In this document: piece by piece, positions 22,800 through 36,998 of the stretch
Position numbering within the stretch: the first letter of the stretch is position 1
Layout: each line of letters starts with the position of its first letter
Notes under the pieces: model-generated
Told to the model about the DNA's origin: nothing
Seen by the model: the letters and a program-made list of their open reading frames with translations, nothing else
Database searches by the model: none
Assembly: GCA_021527695.1 (NCBI GenBank)
Contig: JAKFAO010000005.1
Span: forward strand, 186,001-250,000
Reading direction: 5' to 3'
Origin: Naematelia aurantialba
Lineage: Eukaryota; Basidiomycota; Tremellomycetes; Tremellales; Naemateliaceae
Length of the DNA: 64,000 nucleotides
Position numbers and translations under genes: made by a program

Positions 22800-25213
22800 T
22801 CATATCTCCCCACAGGTACCCACCCGGGAACAACGCTGGGTGCAAGCTGGACCTCTGGTCAGCGTAACGCCTTTCTCTGCCTCTGTGGCGAAGTAGATCA
22901 CGCACTCGTCTGCCATATGGTTCTCCTGGCCCAGCATCAGATCGCCCCAGTTGTTCGACTGGATGCCCCGCATCAGCCGAGCTTCCTCGGGATCCAGGCC
23001 GTCTGTATCGCGGAACGCCGATAATGCAGCCTACACAGGTCAGACTGTCAGCCCGCGACTGACTGGGACGGGGAATATGGTGATAAAGCAAGTTGAGGTC
23101 AGGACATACCGCGTTGATCTGGGACAACCAGTCGAGGCGACTTGGCGGGCGCTTGCTATCGAAGAACCGTCCAGTAGCAGGGCTCACAGCTACGGCATTT
23201 TAGCGATGCGGGCTCGAAAGCAGAGAACCCACGGTAGTGCGTTGTCATCCAGCGAAGAGCCATGTCGGGGAACGCCCGGCGCATGTGCAGGACTACCTCT
23301 CGTACCCGCCGCCGGAACCAGCGGAGGCGTTCGCTGTGTCTGGTAAGCCAGGCTCTAGTGACGGAGCTTTCGTAGTGAGAGGGATCGGGGAAGAAATGGG
23401 GATCGAGGGCGGGAGTATTGGGGAAGGAAGGAAAGAATGGAACAACAGCCAAGCAAGGGTGGAACAAGGCAGCGAGGAATACCAAGGAAGAAAGGAAGCA
23501 AGGAAGCAAGGAAGCAAGGAAGCAAGGAAGCAAGGAAGCAAGGAAGCAAGGAAGCAAGGAAGCAAGGGCGACCCACTCTGAGAGCACGAGGTCAGTTGGC
23601 GCGTTGGCCTTTGCGTCCTCCTGCGTCCACCGAGCGGCATCCCACAAGCTACTCTGGAGGTACCCCAGCACCGGTGCGGCGCGGCCAGTCTGCTCCTCGA
23701 GTTTTTGCAGATAGACTTTGAGGAGTTTGTCGATACGTTCCTCGACTGTATCTGCGAACAGTCAGCCGCGTCCTTTTCGATCAAAGCGGCGGCGGCCTGG
23801 CAGAGACACCACAGCGGAATCTGCGCCAGCTGTCCACGACAGGCACAACAGCAATTGTGACAACTGTCGCCATTGCATCCACAATTGCCTGGGAAGGGGA
23901 TAGGTTCCGCGGTGAAGCGTGAATGAATGTTGGCATGTGACAGTCGCGGTACAGTCGCAATGAAAAGCAGAGCTCACAAGCCGTCGAAGCGCCCTCCTTG
24001 TGGACCCACGCCTCGTCCTCGTCCAGCCCGACATGGAAGACCTGGAGCACGAAAAGGTCGATACTGGGAATATGGCAGTAATGCGTCAGGTGGCTGTTGG
24101 GATTCCCGGTCGAAGGTGCAGTGGCGTTGGCGGCGGCGTCGGCGGGTGGAGATAGAGGCGCACTGTCGCGCTTGTGACCCTGCTTGGATTTGCCCAGCAT
24201 TGGAGAGGGAGGGGACCAGGGATGGTCCCATTTCATCTCGACAAAGTCTTCGCCCATTATCTGCGGGTGTTAGCGGCAAGCGACGAAATCGCGGATATAT
24301 TGTGCTTAGGAATGAAGGATGGAGAACGGACGTGGTGTTGTGCAAGGGACGTTCGACGTTCTTATCAGGGCATGAGAGATTGGGTAGGAGAAGGAGAGGA
24401 ACGAGACGGGCTCAAAGGCCTACGCGTAGATGTCCTCAAACGGTAGGTGTAGAAGCGAGGTGGACTGGCGAGGGAAGAGAGGTGACGGAAGTTGAGAGCA
24501 AAGCCAACCAAAGACGTACCCGACAAAAGTACAGTGCATTGAACCGCATCACCGAATCGCCCACAATGACCACCGTCCTGTTCTTCGCCCAACTCACATC
24601 CTCCCACTCCCTGCCGTCTGGCCCAACTTCCGCCGTTCGCCACGCCGAGGGATTCGAGAGCGGGCTCTTATGTGCTGGCGGTTGGATGTCCCACGCTTCA
24701 CGGACCAGGGCAGCGAGGTACGCTGGCGCGTGGCAGTCTTCGCGAAACGGATGCCAGCGGTGGGCATTGGCGTCAAAGGTCGAGACGTGGAGGTAGCCGA
24801 GGGAGGCGTAGGGATCGCATCCTCCAGATGGACGGGCGTAAGATGCAGATAGGGACGACAGGGAGAAGCTGCGGGCACGGCGTCAGCACAGCGCCTCGTG
24901 GTGGTGTCTGTCTCGTGGCGTCCCGCCCCGGCCCCCTCCCTACTGAATCCCACGACGTTCTTCACTGCCTAAAATGCATGCTGAGCAGATGGCACGTAGC
25001 AGTCTGCGGAGCTGGCAGGACGCTCTGGGAACGGTAGCGGCAAGCAGGCGGTGGCGAAGAACGGCAGCCGAAAGGAGCGACTCACCTCTCGGGATGACTA
25101 TACCGCCCGCTGATAAGCAGCAGAAATGCGACGCAGCTCCCTATAGCGAGATAGAGAAACCTCCGTATACTCGCAGCAGACACTCGCGATGGCCCAGAGG
25201 GAGAGCCGACCAT
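22800..25213 (-). CDS. Membrane-anchored SGNH/PC-esterase-like protein
   Basis: Likely a Golgi-type type II membrane protein of the SGNH/PC-esterase superfamily (the fold of plant TBL and fungal Cas1-related glycan O-acetyl-modifying proteins). Exon 1 (ATG 25213) has a signal anchor, RRFLYLAIGSCVAFLLLISG. Exon 2 gives DANAHRWHPFREDCHAPAYL and WEDVSWAKNRTVVIVGDSVM then RFNALYFC. The GDSVMR motif supplies the expected serine. Later exons include VEMKWDHPWSPPSP, HYCHIPSIDLFVLQVFHVGL, LQSSLWDAARWTQEDAKANA, RRRVREVVLHMRRAFPDMAL with MTTHYRG, SPATGRFFDSKRPPSRLDWL and NNWGDLMLGQENHMADECVI, where the acidic/His pair may complete the site. The stop at 22800-22802 and the Cys-containing last residues are less certain. 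One intron has expanded into an octamer repeat. Reaction and substrate are inferred. Confidence 0.72.
23492..23567. repeat. Octamer repeat (AAGGAAGC, about 9.5 copies) in an intron
   Basis: Near-perfect tandem AAGGAAGC on the plus strand; GCTTCCTT on the sense strand of the PC-esterase-like gene. Confidence 0.85.
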
Positions 25214-25952
25214 ATCGCACGGGCTGTACTGCCCCCAACTGAGAGAACAGCCAGCAACCCCCACGTAGAGTCTGCCCAAACGCAAAGGCTAGCAAGTCTC
25301 CCGTGAGATCTGCTCGCCCCCCTCGGAACTGTGGGAACGGCCAGGCCAGATTCGTCGGTGGCAACGATAACAACACGCTTCTCTAAGCACAACAACGCGC
25401 TCTGCAGTACAGATGGCAGGCGCGTCGACAGGTTCGAGACAGATGGTGATGGTCGACGGTTCGATGCCAGAATCTTAGATGGCAGTCTGTCCAGCCCAGG
25501 TGGGAGACGTGGTCGGAAGGAACTGCTCATTGGCCCTTCTCACGGCCCATAACGCTAATCTTCCACAAGGGTGGACCTGGCCTCTGGATGCGTCTTCCAG
25601 GCTGAGACCACACCGGGGTGACTGGAAATAGGGTCAAATAACACTAGTTTCAAGGCACGCGGCACAACTCTGATTGCCCCCAAGGGGCAGCGACAGAAGA
25701 AAACCTTCAGGGTTTGCAAAACATGCCCTGGAACTTTAAGGGATACTCACCCCGCGTGAAAACGTTTGCAATCCCCTAGAAGTACAGTACACGAGCAAAA
25801 GATGGACCTGTACTCTGATCCTAGGCAGTATCTCAGCTCAAATGGCCTCGTATGCGGTTTCCGCTAGATGCCTTGACGGCCCAGAGCTCAATTGACAACT
25901 ATCAAAGGGGCAGGGCTGGTCCAATCTGCCTTGTCTTGAGCTATGATGGAAC

Positions 25953-26106
25953 ATTGGGGTCGATCGCCTCGTACGCTACCTGCTTCATGTTGGGAACTCG
26001 AGCAGCTTGAACGTATACGGGACGTGGAGCTCGTCGAGGACCATGGCCACCTTCCACGCGGTGGGGCCGCTGTCGTGGCCCCGGCGGTGATCAGCGTGAG
26101 AGACAT
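25953..26106 (-). pseudogene. Relic of a glutathione S-transferase (N-terminal thioredoxin-fold fragment)
   Basis: Reading minus strand from ATG 26106: MSLTLITAG in one frame, then after a one-base shift HDSGPTAWKVAMVLDELHVP and YTFKLLEF, then after a second shift PNMKQVAYEAIDPN. The pieces match, in order, the start of Ure2/GTT-type GSTs (G-x-x-P-x-AWKVAMVLxEL-x-x-PYT... EF-x-x-MKQ-x-x-Y-x-x-I-x-PNG). After PN the homology ends and a stop follows within a few codons; the C-terminal helical domain is absent. Two frameshifts and truncation make this a dead fragment, not a spliced exon: neither shift point is flanked by GT...AG. Confidence 0.75.
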
Positions 26107-26474
26107 GTTAATGCTGCTGCATGGGCGTGGGCGTGGGCGTGGCACACAGGGAGAGTGCAAGGAGATGGGAGACGCGGTACTCGTTTGACTGAGTCCGAGG
26201 CAAGAGATAATGCTTGCATCTCTGGTACACACACCGTCCTCACAAGTAGGCGCAGCGACCAGCAGGACCCTCACACTTCCACACCGTGCTTAGTCATTCG
26301 CCCATGGAGAGACGTCTTCTGCTTTCAGCTGATTAAGGCTCCAGCTGACAAATGGTGTCGGCTGACAAAGCCTTTGACTGACAAATGGCTCCCACTCACG
26401 AATGGCCCGACACAAGTAACCACTTGATATACTGTGGTAGCGCAGCATGATGCGGTATTCCATCGCGTCGAAGT

Positions 26475-26534
26475 ATACCACGACAAGCAATACCACGACA
26501 AGCAATACCACGACAAGCAATACCACGACAAGCA
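26475..26534. repeat. 15 bp tandem repeat, four perfect copies
   Basis: ATACCACGACAAGCA repeated four times without mismatch, about 120 bp upstream of the SDR gene. Confidence 0.9.
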
Positions 26535-26657
26535 AGAGTACACAGAACACCGTGCACAAGCACGACTGAATCCACAGTCACCGGCCTAGATATAGCCGAC
26601 AGAAGTCTTCGTTGCCCCCGACGTGACCGCTCTTGACCCAGCCTCAAACCTCACACC

Positions 26658-27551
26658 ATGGCCGCCAAGTCCCCCGTCGTGCTCATCCTCGGCGCGGGCC
26701 CGAATATCGGCCACGCCGTCGCCCGCACCTTTGCCTCCAGGGGCTACAGGGTCGCGCTCGCTGCGCGCTCCGTCAAGGAGGCAGACAGCACCGCCACCCA
26801 GCTGCACATCCCGAGCGACTTTTCCAAGACCGACGACGTGGTCAATGCCTTTACCAGGGTGACCAAGGTGTTTGGCATCCCCAGTGTCGTCGTCTACAAC
26901 GGTAAGTCCTCTCTCCCCCCCCACCCTTCCCCCTTCCCCAGGCCTCCTCCCCCCCCCCCCCCCACCTCGGTGCTGTCACCGGCGGGCAGGCCGACTGACG
27001 CGCCGCAGCCAGCGCCGGGACGTTCGGCCCGGCCGACGACCCCTTGTCCGTCTCGTATGCCGACTTTAATCGCGACACGACCGTCAACCTCCACAGCGCG
27101 TTCGTCGCCGCGCAACAAGCCGTTGTGGGGTTTGCGCAGCTGCCGCCGTCCGCTGCGCGCACCTTCATCTACACCGGCAACGTGCTGAACGTGGCGATCC
27201 TCCCGCGGTTTCTCGTCCCGGGCGTCGGCAAGTCGGGCGCCGCCCACATGGTCTGGGCCGCCTCGGAGGCGTACAAACCCCGCGGATACAAGTGAGCCCT
27301 TTATCACTGTGTCCATTCGCGCGTGCGATGCGGGACTGGAGACTGAAGACTGACGACTGACGACGTCAAGGTTCTACTATGCCGACGAACGCAAGCCGGA
27401 CGGCTCGCCCAAATACCGCGTCGACGGCGACGCACATGCGAGTCTCTACTGGGAGCTCGCCCACGGCACGACGCAGGGCCCGTGGATGCAGACGTTCGTC
27501 CAGGGTGAAGGGTACAAGAAGTTTGATACCATATATACCCCTCTCGCGTGA
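26658..27551 (+). CDS. Short-chain dehydrogenase/reductase (SDR) family oxidoreductase
   Basis: NAD(P)-dependent Rossmann-fold enzyme, probably cytosolic. Exon 1 (26658-26901) opens KSPVVLILGAGPNIGHAVAR, an SDR-like GxGxxxG variant, then ASRGYRVALAARSVKEADST with Arg residues after beta-2 that favour NADPH. Exon 2 (27009-27291) has ASAGTFGPADDPLSVSYADF (the NAG-like loop), then NLHSAFVAAQQAVVGFAQLP, FIYTGNVLN and GVGKSGAAHMVWAAS. Exon 3 (27371-27551) ends TIYTPLA and TGA. The usual YxxxK is not seen; GKSGAAHMV occupies its place, so the active site is altered or this is an atypical subfamily. Intron phases agree at both joins. Intron 1 contains a C-rich run (about 26942-26965). Substrate unknown. 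Confidence 0.88.
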
Positions 27552-27901
27552 GGCAGTACCACGTCGATGGGCGATGGTCGATGTGGTACGTTCGAACGCC
27601 GACGTCGCCGACAAGGCCGCTTTATCTAGCCTCCAGATCACGATCAGCTTGTGGGCAGATGTATGGCTGTAAAGATATCGAAGTTTGTGTTATAAATGGC
27701 GAAGCTGTTGTCATGCAATCTCCCGTCGACTGTGATGGGCCACTTGAGATCAAGAAAAGTTAGGAGATAGCCGGAGCTCGTCAGCCCTCGCGCCGTATGT
27801 CGGTGGCGATGCTAGACTACAGTCCATGAATCCCAATACACTCTGCTCTCGCGAAGGTGAACAGCAGCATATAGCTTGTCGTACAGTCTACATGAGCAGA
27901 T
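27552..27901. other. Convergent 3' region, nothing recognised
   Basis: 350 bp between the 3' ends of the SDR and Atg22-like genes. Confidence 0.4.
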
Positions 27902-30753
27902 CTACAACACCTTGTCCTCCCCCCTGGCCTCTGGCACCACCATCTGAACAGGCACCACCATAGCACTGGCCCCGTCCGGATCGAGCTTGTAGACGCGCCG
28001 AGCCTCCTCGTCGAGATACTGCCTGCATTCGCGGCGAGACTTGTCCACGTCCACGCACATGAGGATCAAGACGGATACACAGCCGAGCGCCAGAAGGAAT
28101 GTGAATGGCATGTTGGGGTTGCCCGAATCGTCGATAATTGCGCTCGATACGAACGGTCCGACAAAAGACGAAGTCTTGCCGATGATAGAGAAGAGCGCGA
28201 AGAAGAGGAACTGAGCATTCTTAGCTCGTCATGCGCGACATAAACACCCCACCAACCTCCTTTCCTCGGGGAACAACCTCGGAAATCATGGCTTGCTAAG
28301 ACTGTCAGACGAAATCAGAGAAACAGCAGCCGGACTCACAGATATAGCGTACCAAGGACAAACGAAGATCTGGACATCAGAACGACCGCGAAGCGAGATC
28401 AACTCACCCCATAGAATGCCTGGTACGCCCAAAACTCCCAAGCGTTGTGAAATCCAAAGCTGGTCTGTGTGATGCCGATGCAACCCCATGCGCACAGTAC
28501 CAAAATCCAGAATGCGTTCTACATGTCAGCAGCTATCGCCGTAGCCACTAACAAATAGGAGCATCGCCTTGGTGCGTATCGTGTACCGCTTCTGCACTAC
28601 CCAGAACAACCCGATCCCGATCGCCTGTGCTGCTATGCCGTCGATGAGAAGGCTGCGAGCGTTAGCGGTGCTTTGAACAACCGCCATCAAGCAGCAGGGA
28701 CGTACTAATTTAATTGCTTGGTATTGTACGAGACTACCTCGTTCTGCAGCGTCGCAATGACAGTCACTAAACAATTCACCTCAGCTCGACCCTCGAGAGC
28801 ATGCATGACATTCTTCAAGACTCGGAGCTGGATGCACATGTCGTAATGGAAGCCGGCCGCACGTCTGGTAACGGAAGGGTGCAGGACATACCAACGGTAT
28901 TCAGACAGTCACCCAAGAAGAAATACGCCGCCAGGTAGATGAAAGTCTGCTTGAGGCGCAGACACAGTCGGAAAGCATGATAGATCTGCTTGAGACTACT
29001 TGATCAGTCTTGTGTCAAGCGACGTCGACATCCCCTCACCCAACGGTCGCATAGCTTGTGTGAGGTGGAAGCTGGTTTCCAGGTCGATATTGCTCCCATA
29101 CTAGCCAGGGAATGGCACAGACAACTAGGGCGAGCGATCAGCGTCAACTGTGACACAGTTCCTGGAAAGGAGGGAACTGGCACCACTCACTCCAGACTCC
29201 AGCGCTGTATGCACAGACAATACTGAGTGCACGGGTATTGCTATCTGGGTCGTCGGTGATCACGCCTTCCAGAATCCCAGCAAGGATAGCGAGGATGACG
29301 AGCTCGCCCACGGAGCAAACCAAGAAGGACACGTTGGCGAGCCGGTTGCGCTGTAGCATGTCGAGGTTGTCGTGCTGTTTCTGACTGGCAAGCATGAGTG
29401 CTACTAGGGGCAAGAGCTACAACGAGCGACGCGAGCCAGTACCGGTTGAAAGGGGGTGTACGATGTGAGTGGGGCGAGAAGAATCTGTCTAGCGAAGGGA
29501 AGGAGACGAGAAGCAGGACCGAGGCAGCCGACGAGGCGACAGAATGGTCGAGAAGGACACCCACTCAATCTCGCCGAAAGCAAGCTTCTCCTCACTCTCC
29601 TTGACCTCTGGCAAATCCCTCGCCAAACCAGGGAACGCCGCTGTCCAGAACGTCAGGGAGCCTTGGTAGCCTATCAAGCCGAGGATGTAGAGCGCGGTGC
29701 CGGCTTGCCATCTGGGTGCGTGAGCAACCGCGCAAGGGATCTGGACACGACTGACGCCGGCGGAGTGAAAGGGAGTTGAGGCGTGGGACGACGAACAGGG
29801 AAGAAATCGGGAGAAAGTTGGATGCAAGATGTACGAAAGGAGAAAGAGAGAAGGAGGAGAAGTGACGAAGGAGAAGGCGGGAACGTGGGACAACAAGGAG
29901 GGAAGATAGATAACGACGAAAGAAAGACAAGGAGGAGAAGGCAAGGAAAGGAAGGAAAAAATGTAGGGCATCAAGGCTACGAAAGAACGAGGGAATCTGC
30001 GGCATGACCACCTACTTTGACGGCACCTCTACCCCCAACCAGGCAAAGCTCACGGCCCAGGTAAGGATGGTAAATGCCGTAGTGATGTGCGGCCGCCAAA
30101 CGCCGTAATCTGCAAAAGAGCCGACAATGAGGAATAGGATGGCTTGGAAGGCGAAGGAGAGGCCGTTGGTGATGAGCACGATCGAATTGACTGCGTGACG
30201 GAAACGTCAGCTCTTGTCATTCGGACCACGGCCAGCAGGAAGAGCGGCTTCACAGCGGCCTCGACGGACCATACTCTTCATATACGCTGGGTGACGAACG
30301 GTCATCTGACCGGAGACTCACTACTGCGCACCTGCCCAAACGCCTCGAGGCTGCAATCTCCCGACCCACAAGCGACCGTACCTCTGGCGTACGCTGGATC
30401 CCACCCAGCGAGATACAGTAGGTTCTGCCATGCGCTGATCGCAAAATTGAACGGGCCTGTCCAAAAACCGCATTCAGCTCGTTTCCTCCTACCCCACCTT
30501 CTTCACGTGTACTGCGTTCAGGTGCGCCGCGGGGCCGGATGGCATGGGGAAGGGGGGGGGTGCCGAACCTACCTAAGCCCGAGTTACCCACGTAAAATAA
30601 GTACCAGGCCCACACCTCCTTCCTGGTCGTGGTCTTGCGTGCACCGGTAATGGGCAGCGGACTGGCGAATAGCGTCGCTTCGTCATTCAATACCGGCGGC
30701 TGAGCGACATCGCTCTCAGCGCCGCCCACAGCGTGTCGCTCTCCTTTCTTCAT
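27902..30753 (-). CDS. Atg22-like vacuolar transporter (autophagy-related protein 22 family)
   Basis: MFS-type vacuolar membrane protein; Atg22 exports amino acids from the vacuole after autophagic breakdown. Exon 1 (ATG 30753) has a soluble lead then TTRKEVWAWYLFYVGNSGLG, and exon 2 continues GPFNFAISAWQNLLYLAGWD, the conserved Atg22 opening. Further exons read NSIVLITNGLSFAFQAILFL, FADYGVWRPHITTAFTILTW, WQAGTALYILGLIGYQGSLT, LARDLPEVKESEEKLAFGEI, RLANVSFLVCSVGELVILAI, KQTFIYLAAYFFLGDCLNTV, ATLQNEVVSYNTKQLN, FWVVQKRYTIRTKAMLLF, FGFHNAWEFWAYQAFYG, QAMISEVVPRGKE and FFALFSIIGKTSSFVGPFVS, ending with a soluble tail at 27902. About twelve exons. Basidiomycetes often carry several such paralogues, so the transport substrate is not certain. 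An intron near 29770-29990 is strongly pyrimidine-rich on the sense strand. Confidence 0.88.
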
Positions 30754-31316
30754 TACGACTCGTTACGGGACGACAGAATGGACTGAACGAACAGTAAAAT
30801 ACATGCCGCCCCCTACAGTAGGCTCGGGGCAATATGGAGACGCGCATGGCGCAGAAGCGGATCTTTGCTTACTAGCGTGCTTACACAAGCGAGATCAACA
30901 GCGCTATGTGTCACTCCGTTATCGCATCGACGACCTTTTGTGTAGTAAAAGTTTTCCGAGTGAGTACGACGACGTTGGAGAGGGAAACGACGTCAGTGGC
31001 ACATCTTTCCCGCCCGCCCCCCTTGCAACACACACTCCCTTTTGCTGACAGGGGCCATGTAATCATCCAGGTATTTTCGAGTTCTCGGCCCCGTTCCCAA
31101 GTCTTCACCGTTGCTGCGCCGTTTGTTTCAGGGAGCGAAAATTCAAAGTCAGGGGGCGGCGAGCGGCGGCGACGGACAAGGGGGCGAAAATCATCTGGAA
31201 CGCGCTTGTGCACCGCAGCGCATCGAATATATAGTATATGGCCTTATGGCGATCAGCTACGGTTCGACATCGTCCCCCTTCCTCCTTCTCATTCTACCAC
31301 GCCGCTAAAAGCGGGT
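30754..31316. other. Intergenic between divergent genes
   Basis: 563 bp between the Atg22-like and DUF3431 starts. A TATA candidate for the plus-strand gene is listed separately; nothing else is recognised. Confidence 0.4.
31228..31233 (+). promoter_or_regulatory. TATATA box of the DUF3431 gene
   Basis: TATATA within GAATATATAGTATATGG, about 85 bp before the ATG at 31317, a plausible core-promoter distance. Confidence 0.5.
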
Positions 31317-32955
31317 ATGGTGCGCCTGCGGCCCCCGCCTCAGACTGTCGCTCTGGCATGTGTGATTGCCGTGCTCATCGTCCTTCTCTTTCGCGATAAC
31401 CTGCTGCCCAGTTCGTGGGACGCTTCGAACGCTTCGGTCCACACAGGACTTGACGATGAGCGAGTACGCGAAGGAGCGTTGAGTCTGGCCGAAAAGGAGA
31501 AGCAGATGCCCACGTTTAGCGACTTTGACATGTGAGCTCAACTATACTTGACGTGAAAGCTCGGGAAACGAGTTCCTCTGAACGGGGCGGGCAGTTTCCG
31601 AGATACTGAAAGGTTCCTGGGGAAAGAAAGCTTAAAGTCCTGTTGGGGTCTTGGGCGACGTCGGGATTGGTTCGCTGGGTGCAGCGGGACAGCTGAGCAT
31701 GTATGGACGCTGACGGCACAGCGTCGTATCGTACTTTGAAGAGCCCCTAGATGGCCTCCGCAAGACAGTCGAGACCGTTCTTGGCAAGTTGCCTGAAAGT
31801 GCCAGCCACCGCGTGATCATTTACTACAAGGGCAAGAAACCAGACGAGCACCTGGAAACGTTGCTGGACATTGCGGACGAGGTGGTGCCGATTGAGAATG
31901 TGGGGCGGGAGGGAGAGACGTACCTCGTGAGTGGGCCACTGGCATTTACGATCTTGTTTTTTAAACCACTGCCCCCAACATCCATTATACATCTGTGCTG
32001 ACGCTTTTAGACACACATTCTGCGGCACTACGATGCCCAAGCAACTGGGCTGGCCGACCACACCTTTTTCCTCCAGGTAGGCTAACCCCTCCTTATGTCT
32101 CTGCCTCCCGCAATACACTCTCGCGATTCCCCTCCTTTGTGCCTCCTCTGCGCTTGGTGTTCGCGGTTCATTGCGTGTCCGTCCGCTAATGCCTCCAGCC
32201 CCACATCGCTTGGGACTGGGTGATGATGCCCCGCCTTGACCTGGTCAGACCTTCGACGGGGTTCTTGTCGTTTGGCCCGTACATCACGCAGACCGAGGGC
32301 AAGGACGCAACGGGGAACCTGTTTCCGAGAATCAAGGATATCTACAGTGCTTTTCGAATGGACTTTAGCCCCCCGCATGCTGTGCTTGTGAGCTCTTCTC
32401 CACCCGTTTATCTTCCTTCCAGGATTTCCTGACAACTTGGGTTTCGCTGACGCAGACAGGCGACATGGGCCGGACAATTCATCGTTTCCCGGAAGCGCAT
32501 CCTGGACAACAGGCGCCAGACGTACCAGAACCTATGGGACAAGTTCCACGCCCCTGCTGACCATTGGATCTGGAAGGAGGGGTGGTGGAACAACGAGCCG
32601 TCGAATCCGACGCTGGGTGAGTGATCGTAGCGTCCTGTTCCGTTTCCTTCTCTTCTCCTTCTCCTTCTGCTTCTGCTTCTCCTTCTGCTTCTGCTTCTCC
32701 TTCTTTTCCCCTTCTCTTCTTCTCTTGTCCTTATTTCTTCTTGTTCTCCTTGTCATTTTCCTCTTTCCTTCTCGTCCTCTTTGTCATTTTCCTCCTCCCC
32801 CCACCACCCTCGGTTTCTCCCTTCATGCGGGCTATGCTGATAGTGTAGGCCACGCGCTGGAACGCTCTTGGCCAGCGATATTCGCGTGCGAAGACGCATC
32901 GATCGCAGAGACTTGCGGCGAAGGCCACGGCGAGACATGTCAATGTCTCGATTGA
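31317..32955 (+). CDS. DUF3431 family type II membrane protein
   Basis: Exon 1 (ATG 31317) has a short basic lead and a signal anchor, VALACVIAVLIVLLF, then a Ser/Asp stem. Later exons give SYFEEPLDGLRKTVETVLGK, HRVIIYYKGKKPDEHLETLL, VVPIENVGREGETYL, THILRHYDAQATGLADHTFF, PHIAWDWVMMPRLDLVRPST then GFLSFGPYITQTEGKD, and WAGQFIVSRKRILDNRRQTY with IWKEGWWNNEPSNPTLGHAL, then ERSWPAIFAC. The NVGRE, Q..H and WAGQF.VS motifs match the fungal DUF3431 family, which resembles glycosyltransferases and is usually Golgi/secretory. It ends CQCLD with TGA at 32953-32955. Exact activity is unknown. The last intron holds a long TTC/CTC-rich tract. Confidence 0.85.
32640..32775 (+). repeat. Pyrimidine-rich simple repeat in the last intron of the DUF3431 gene
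   Basis: Imperfect CTTCTC/CTTCTG repeats, almost free of A, on the sense strand. Confidence 0.8.
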
Positions 32956-34260
32956 TCCTGGTTCCGGGACTGGCGACGTTTACGGATCAGCACTTGAGCA
33001 CTTCCACTCCAGCATTCGAACACCCTCAGCACCGCAACCTATCACCACTCCAAAGCTCTCAGCGCTCAACCCTGCGAGCCCTTCAATGCTCTCAGCACCT
33101 CAACCCTATCAGCTCTTCAAAGCTCTCAGCACCTCCACGCTGTCAGCCCTTCATACTGTCAGCACCTCCACGCTGTCAGCGCTTTATACTCTCAGCATTT
33201 ATAGATTTCAGCACTTTTGGGCCCTGGAGAGATCCTGTTGAGGCCGTCTGGGTCTATTAGCTCCTTGAGTGACATTTGCACGATAGGAGGACCAGCCCGA
33301 GGCGGGAGAATGACAAGGCGAAGAGAGACTATACTGGAGACTAGAAACCGAGCCCGAGACCGGAGACTGGAGACTGGAGACTGGAGATGGAATTTGGAAT
33401 TTGGAGGATAGGCTCGGCTCGGGTGCGACTCGCGATCATTTAGACTGATATCCTGCATACACACATACTGCACACACGACATTGGTGTTTATACATATGT
33501 ACTTTGCGCTCATGCATGCTGACATTGCACAGAAGGCATGCTTACATTGCACAGAAGGCATGCTTACATTGCACAGAAGGCATGCTTACATTGCACAGAG
33601 GGTTGTCATTTCAAACTGCGAGTCTCTCCTATATCCCGGTCAGCCGGACGGAGAGCTAGACTGCGAGGGCAGACGCCTCGGTTCCAAAGCCAACGCGCGT
33701 GCAACGAGTGACGAGGCACGAGATATACGAGATAACGTCGACAAACGAGTGCAAGTGTGATGCATGCAGGACGTGTATGCAGGACATGTATGAGGCCGTG
33801 TATGCAGGACGTGTATGAGGCCGTGTACAGTGTGTCTAGGATAGAGGATTACAGAGTAGCCGGTGGATGGGTCGATACCTGTTCGGACTAGGGAATCGTA
33901 GTCTATACTGGCGAGTGTCTAAACTGACGAGGATCGTAGTCTATACCGGCAACTATGATGGTCTAAAAGGCTAAAGCATTCAAAGCATTTTTTGTATCGT
34001 CCATGTTGCATCGTCCGTGTTGCCGCCGTATGGCCGCCGTATGTGTAGGTCGCAGGCTCCGTAAGGGATAGGGTGAAAGATATCGTTGTATGTGACGCCA
34101 AGTCGCTCGACCAGGTCTAGCATGCGCCGAGAGGACGGCCAAGAGGAACAAATGCAGATGCAGATGCAGGGAAACCGAGCAGAGGGAGAGAAACAGAGAG
34201 GGAGAATAGGGGGGATGTGTGGGAGTCAGGGTAGCACACGACACGGCAGGGGCCGTGAGG
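32956..34260. repeat. 1.3 kb intergenic region dense in minisatellites
   Basis: It lies between the convergent DUF3431 and UGM genes. In order: about 32985-33215, degenerate 15-17 bp units around CTCAGCACCTCCA; about 33355-33388, GAGACTG repeats; 33515-33601, four 22 bp units; about 33770-33830, two 25 bp units of GTATGCAGGACGTGTATGAG; and a duplicated ATCGTAGTCTATAC-GGC near 33896 and 33932. No gene is seen. Confidence 0.75.
33515..33601. repeat. 22 bp tandem repeat, four copies
   Basis: CATGCTTACATTGCACAGAA plus GG, repeated four times; copy 1 has one change and copy 4 is slightly altered at its end. Confidence 0.9.

Positions 34261-36998
<2,738 letters not shown>

Larger units (their letters stand above)
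25214..26657. other. 1.4 kb intergenic region with gene relic and short tandem repeat
   Basis: Between divergent genes. It contains the glutathione S-transferase relic (25953-26106) and a 15 bp tandem repeat (26475-26534). The remainder, including 25214-25950, shows no protein-like frame. Confidence 0.5.
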
